Shown one piece after another: positions 7,148 to 9,386 of a stretch of 9,386 nt of DNA. Below the pieces are notes generated by a model. The model made no database searches. It had not been told where the DNA came from and saw only the letters and a program-made list of their open reading frames with translations. The stretch lies in contig JBBSOW010000121.1 in NCBI GenBank assembly GCA_038259365.1, positions 1 to 9,386 on the forward strand. The letters run 5' to 3'. The position numbers were made by a program, and so were the translations under genes. This stretch comes from JBBSOW01 sp038259365. GTDB taxonomy: Bacteria > Actinomycetota > Actinomycetes > Propionibacteriales > Propionibacteriaceae. How positions within the stretch are numbered: position 1 is the first letter of the stretch; each line of letters starts with the position of its first letter.

Positions 7148-7340
7148 CGATGTGAGCCTTGAGGCGGTCTCGAAGCGTCTCCAGGTGCTCGAAGACGCCG
7201 GGCTCGCCTCCTCGAGCGTCCGCGGGGTCCCGCTCATGGCCGCCGCGCTGGCTGCCGTCGCCCTGGCCATCGTGGTGGCCGAACTCGGTACCCGCAGCGA
7301 GCCTCAGGCCCCGACCGAGCGTTGCAGCCCGCGAATGTAA
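7131..7340 (+). pseudogene. Short reading frame, possible gene remnant with winged-helix-like and hydrophobic segments
   Basis: I do not recognise this 69-codon frame with certainty. Residues 9-30 (SLEAVSKRLQVLEDAGLASSSV) resemble the recognition helix and start of the wing of ArsR-type winged-helix regulators. Residues 33-51 (VPLMAAALAAVALAIVVAE) form a strongly hydrophobic helix long enough to span a membrane. From about codon 10 to codon 57, third positions are almost all G or C, as in host genes, whereas the first ten codons are more AT-rich. That suggests the 3' remnant of an older gene cut at about 7130-7160, possibly when the toxin-antitoxin pair arrived. No ribosome binding site precedes ATG 7131, the mntA promoter overlaps its first codons, and its end overlaps uxuA by 37 bases. 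It could also be chance. Confidence 0.3.
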
Positions 7341-8320
7341 CCGAGGGCGAACAGGCGGCCCAGACTGGCGTAGCCGGGCCTGTCGTTGGGCTCTCCGGCC
7401 ATGGTGGGAACGTGATCGGGACGCATGGCTCCGGCGAAGCCGACCCGCTCGTACTCGTTCAGGCAGGCGAGCAGATCCGTTTGACCGTCGTCGTGGAACG
7501 TCTCGACGAACTCGTCGGCGGTGCCGCGGACATCGCGGAAGTGGACGAACCCGATGGCGTCGCGATCCCCGAACTCGCGGATCACCGCCGGCAGGTCATC
7601 GGTCATCAACGCGAAGTTGCCCTGGCACAAGGTGATCGAGTTCGCGGGTGAGGAGTTGAGGTCGAGGAGGCGCCGGAAGCCGTCGACCGAACTCATGATG
7701 CGGGGGATGCCGCGCACCACCGGGAGCGGGGGATCGTCGGGATGCAGCGCCAATCGCACCCCGGCCGCCTCCGCCTCCGGGATGACCGCGGCGAGGAAGT
7801 ATTCGAGGGTGGCCCACAGCTGGGCGGCGGTGACGGCATCATCACTGGTCACCGGTTCGAGACTGTCGCTGGCCGCGGCGCTGAACGCCGTCACCAGGGC
7901 GCCCCCGCGGGTAGGGGTATCGACAGAGGTGCGAGCCCAACTGCTGACCGCCATCCAGTTGTAGCAGAGCACAGGGATTCCCAGGCGCCCCATGGACCGC
8001 ACCTGGGTGAGCACGTTCTCGATCTGCTCGTCGCGGCCCGGCACCCCGAGCCGGGCCTTGTCCAGCGCAGGGGTGTCCTCGATGACATCGACCGTGAATC
8101 CGGCCTCGCCGAACGCGGCGACGTCGTGGGCGAGCGCGGCTTCACTCCACGGAACGGCGTCATCTCCCGCACCGATGCCACCCCTGGCCCCGACGGACTG
8201 GAACATTCGCTGATCCTGCTCGGCCCCTCGCATGAGCGCCACGACGTGGGTCACCCCGCACTGGCGCACGAGATCCCAGAGCCGGTCCGGCCGCGGTGAG
8301 AGTAGCTCGGTCAGTTCCAT
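7304..8320 (-). CDS. uxuA: D-mannonate dehydratase (UxuA)
   Basis: UxuA removes water from D-mannonate to give 2-keto-3-deoxy-D-gluconate, a cytosolic step of glucuronate catabolism (EC 4.2.1.8), using Mn2+ or Fe2+. The product has 338 residues in a TIM-barrel-like family of about 340-400. The four metal-ligand positions of the family are visible: H193 in LALHPDDPP, C232 in LCQGNF, H260 in FVHFRDVRG and D302 in MRPDHVPT, with H303 adjacent. LCYNWMAV (118-125) is another family hallmark. The C-terminus (GYASLGRLFALGYIRGL) is typical, so the gene is complete. ATG 8320 has AAGGG at 8333-8329, eight bases upstream; the frame is open further upstream only because it runs antisense-like through the SDR gene. 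It starts two bases after the SDR stop, so the two genes are co-transcribed. Confidence 0.94.
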   Translation of the reverse strand: MELTELLSPRPDRLWDLVRQCGVTHVVALMRGAEQDQRMFQSVGARGGIGAGDDAVPWSEAALAHDVAAFGEAGFTVDVIEDTPALDKARLGVPGRDEQIENVLTQVRSMGRLGIPVLCYNWMAVSSWARTSVDTPTRGGALVTAFSAAASDSLEPVTSDDAVTAAQLWATLEYFLAAVIPEAEAAGVRLALHPDDPPLPVVRGIPRIMSSVDGFRRLLDLNSSPANSITLCQGNFALMTDDLPAVIREFGDRDAIGFVHFRDVRGTADEFVETFHDDGQTDLLACLNEYERVGFAGAMRPDHVPTMAGEPNDRPGYASLGRLFALGYIRGLQRSVGA

Positions 8321-8322
8321 CG

Positions 8323-9138
8323 TCAAGACCCTTCCCTCTCGGACGGGCGAGGGGCCGGCAGGCGAGCGAGCATGCCGCCGTCGACCTTGAGATCGATTCC
8401 CGTGACGAAGCTGGCTCGGGGACCCGCGAGATAGGCCACAGCGTCGCCGACTTCCTCCGCCTTGCCGAGCCGTTGCATGGCGTGCGCCGTTCCCCACTGC
8501 GCGAGCACGGCTTCCGGATCGCAGTGAGAGGTGGCGAACGCTTCGGCCGAAGCGCGCAGCATGGGGGTGTCGATCGAGCCGGGGCTCACCGTGTTCACCC
8601 GCACCCCGTGGGCCGCCTCGTCGACGGCCATCGAGCGGGCCAGCGCGAGTAGAGCGCCCTTGCTGGCCGCGTAGGCGGCCACCCGCTCCTGGGTGGCCGT
8701 TCCCTGGACCGACGCCACGATCACGATTGCCCCCGCCCGGGAGCGCCGCAGATGGGGCAGGGCGCTGCGCGCCGAGAGGTAGGTTCCCTTCACGTTGACG
8801 TCGAAGACGTCGTCCCACTCGACTTCGGAGGTGTCCACCACATCGCCGTAGCGCTGGATGCCGCTGGAAACGACCAACGTATCGAGGCCGCCGAACGCGG
8901 CCACCGTCGCCGCCACAGCAGCCTCGGACGTGGGCGCGTGCTGAATGGGTCCCCACAACCCGATGGCTAGACCGCCGGACCCGGTGATGATGTCGACGAC
9001 CTCCGCCGCGTCGCCGTCGTCCCTGCCGTGCACGGCCACGAGCGCGCCCCGCTCGGCCAGTGCGATGCTCGCGCCCCGCCCGATTCCGCTGCTGCCCCCG
9101 ATCACCAGACAGGCTCGGCCCTCGTGTTCGCGTTCCAT
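8323..9138 (-). CDS. Short-chain dehydrogenase/reductase, possibly fructuronate reductase-like
   Basis: A classical SDR of 271 residues that oxidises or reduces a hydroxyl/keto group with NAD(P). The cofactor motif GGSSGIG is at 14-20. H37-G-R39-D after strand two favours NADP(H), because a basic residue replaces the usual acidic one. Catalytic residues are N115 (NVKG), S143 (VASVQG), Y156 and K160 (YAASK), with PGSIDTPM at 186-193 and the C-terminal VDGGM at 252-256. The usual NNAG motif is replaced by SSGI (91-94). Position directly before uxuA suggests the preceding step, fructuronate to D-mannonate; in some bacteria an SDR rather than the long-chain UxuB does this. Substrate is unproven, and other sugar or sugar-acid dehydrogenase roles are possible. 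ATG 9138 has GGAGGA at 9150-9145, six bases upstream. Confidence 0.9.
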   Translation of the reverse strand: MEREHEGRACLVIGGSSGIGRGASIALAERGALVAVHGRDDGDAAEVVDIITGSGGLAIGLWGPIQHAPTSEAAVAATVAAFGGLDTLVVSSGIQRYGDVVDTSEVEWDDVFDVNVKGTYLSARSALPHLRRSRAGAIVIVASVQGTATQERVAAYAASKGALLALARSMAVDEAAHGVRVNTVSPGSIDTPMLRASAEAFATSHCDPEAVLAQWGTAHAMQRLGKAEEVGDAVAYLAGPRASFVTGIDLKVDGGMLARLPAPRPSEREGS

Positions 9139-9141
9139 TCC

Positions 9142-9348
9142 TCATCCTCCGACTAGGGCGACCGGCACTGTGTAGGTGTCGGTCTCGATCGTCCATTTGC
9201 TGCCGGCCAGCGGCTGCGCTTCCAGGCTGCGCGCCCACAAGCCCCCGGCCGGAAGGTCGACCCAGCACAACCTGCCCGCCCGGGTGTCGAAGACCGGCCC
9301 CTCGCCCACGTCGGCTCGGGTCGCTACGGCGATCTCGACGTCCGTCAC
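9142..9348 (-). CDS. Truncated SMP-30/gluconolactonase-like N-terminal fragment
   Basis: Residues 13-45 (start ADVGEGPVFD, then GRLCWVDLPAGGL) are the hallmark first blade of SMP-30/gluconolactonase/LRE-family beta-propellers, where the glutamate of GEGP (E16 here) is a metal ligand. Family members have about 280-310 residues and hydrolyse sugar lactones to acids; this one stops after 68, keeping about one blade, so it cannot fold as a normal lactonase. The homologous-looking sequence runs to the last residues, suggesting a clean loss of the 3' part. Its GTG start is well supported by GGAGG (9357-9353) four bases upstream. The TGA lies three bases before the SDR ATG, in the same frame, and its final GGA-GGA codons are the SDR ribosome binding site. 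It may now serve only to couple SDR translation. Confidence 0.7.
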   Translation of the reverse strand: MTDVEIAVATRADVGEGPVFDTRAGRLCWVDLPAGGLWARSLEAQPLAGSKWTIETDTYTVPVALVGG

Positions 9349-9386
9349 CGTTCCTCCCGGGTGGGAACACCCGCGGTCGGCGCACT
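9345..9386 (-). CDS. C-terminal end of an upstream operon gene, cut by window edge
   Basis: The minus-strand frame from 9386 reads SAPTAGVPTREER and ends in a TGA (9347-9345) that overlaps the GTG start of the SMP-30-like gene as GTGA. Such four-base overlaps are typical within actinobacterial operons, and it agrees with the packing of the genes that follow. Thirteen residues are too few to identify the protein, and the frame might be open only by chance. Confidence 0.45.
   Translation of the reverse strand, partial: SAPTAGVPTREER

Noticed and set aside
7265..7280. Hairpin GGCCA/TGGCC downstream of uxuA as a terminator
   Set aside because: The stem is only five base pairs with no T-tract on either strand, and it lies in sequence that reads like a hydrophobic coding segment.
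9142..9144. TGA at the end of the lactonase-like frame as a selenocysteine or programmed readthrough codon
   Set aside because: The SDR has its own ribosome binding site and ATG, and no SECIS-like hairpin was evident. Readthrough is mentioned only as a test.
9358..9373. Inverted repeat CGGGTG/CACCCG near the right edge
   Set aside because: It lies inside the end of the upstream coding frame next to a ribosome binding site, and a six-base stem is common by chance at this GC content.
8321..9385. Extension of the uxuA frame upstream to the right edge of the window
   Set aside because: The extra 355 codons are arginine/glycine-rich out-of-frame sequence over the SDR and lactonase-like genes. 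ATG 8320 has a ribosome binding site and the family's expected N-terminus.
1..9386. CRISPR arrays, tRNA or rRNA genes, insertion sequences
   Set aside because: No regularly spaced repeats, cloverleaf or rRNA signatures, transposase frames or terminal inverted repeats were seen on either strand.

Overview
The window is high-GC DNA with strong G/C preference at third codon positions. It looks like an actinobacterial chromosome: the UvrB sequence is closely mycobacterial/streptomycete in type, a PafBC-type DNA-damage promoter motif precedes it, and at least two genes look leaderless. I cannot name the genus.

Left part (1-5125, + strand): the large 3' portion of hsdR, the restriction/translocation subunit of a type I restriction-modification system (its true start, and presumably hsdM/hsdS, lie off the left edge). 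Fifty-four bases later comes a complete uvrB. The short gap holds a near-perfect TTGTCRGTG-N8-TANNNT element, and its -10 places transcription initiation at or next to the uvrB ATG.

Middle (5126-6266, + strand): a 148-base leader with several complementary segments, then a TerC/Alx-family integral membrane protein, probably a metal (Mn2+) exporter. The leader can form a closing helix that competes with a small hairpin covering part of the ribosome binding site. This suggests a riboswitch-like control, possibly a divergent yybP-ykoY (Mn2+) type.

TA island (6277-7147, - strand): an mntA-hepT toxin-antitoxin pair with visibly lower GC than its surroundings. MntA carries an N-terminal helix-turn-helix fused to the minimal nucleotidyltransferase. 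A perfect 12-bp palindrome overlaps the -10 of a well-spaced promoter whose predicted +1 is the A of the mntA ATG. Next to it (7131-7340, + strand) is a short reading frame that resembles a gene remnant.

Right part (7304-9386, - strand): a tightly packed sugar-acid catabolic operon, read from right to left. It holds the last 13 codons of an unidentified gene, an SMP-30/gluconolactonase-like gene of only 68 codons, a short-chain dehydrogenase/reductase, and uxuA (mannonate dehydratase). The last two plausibly perform consecutive steps of hexuronate (glucuronate) breakdown: reduction of fructuronate to mannonate, then dehydration to 2-keto-3-deoxygluconate. The substrate of the SDR is an inference from context.

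No rRNA, tRNA, CRISPR array, insertion sequence or replication origin was seen.
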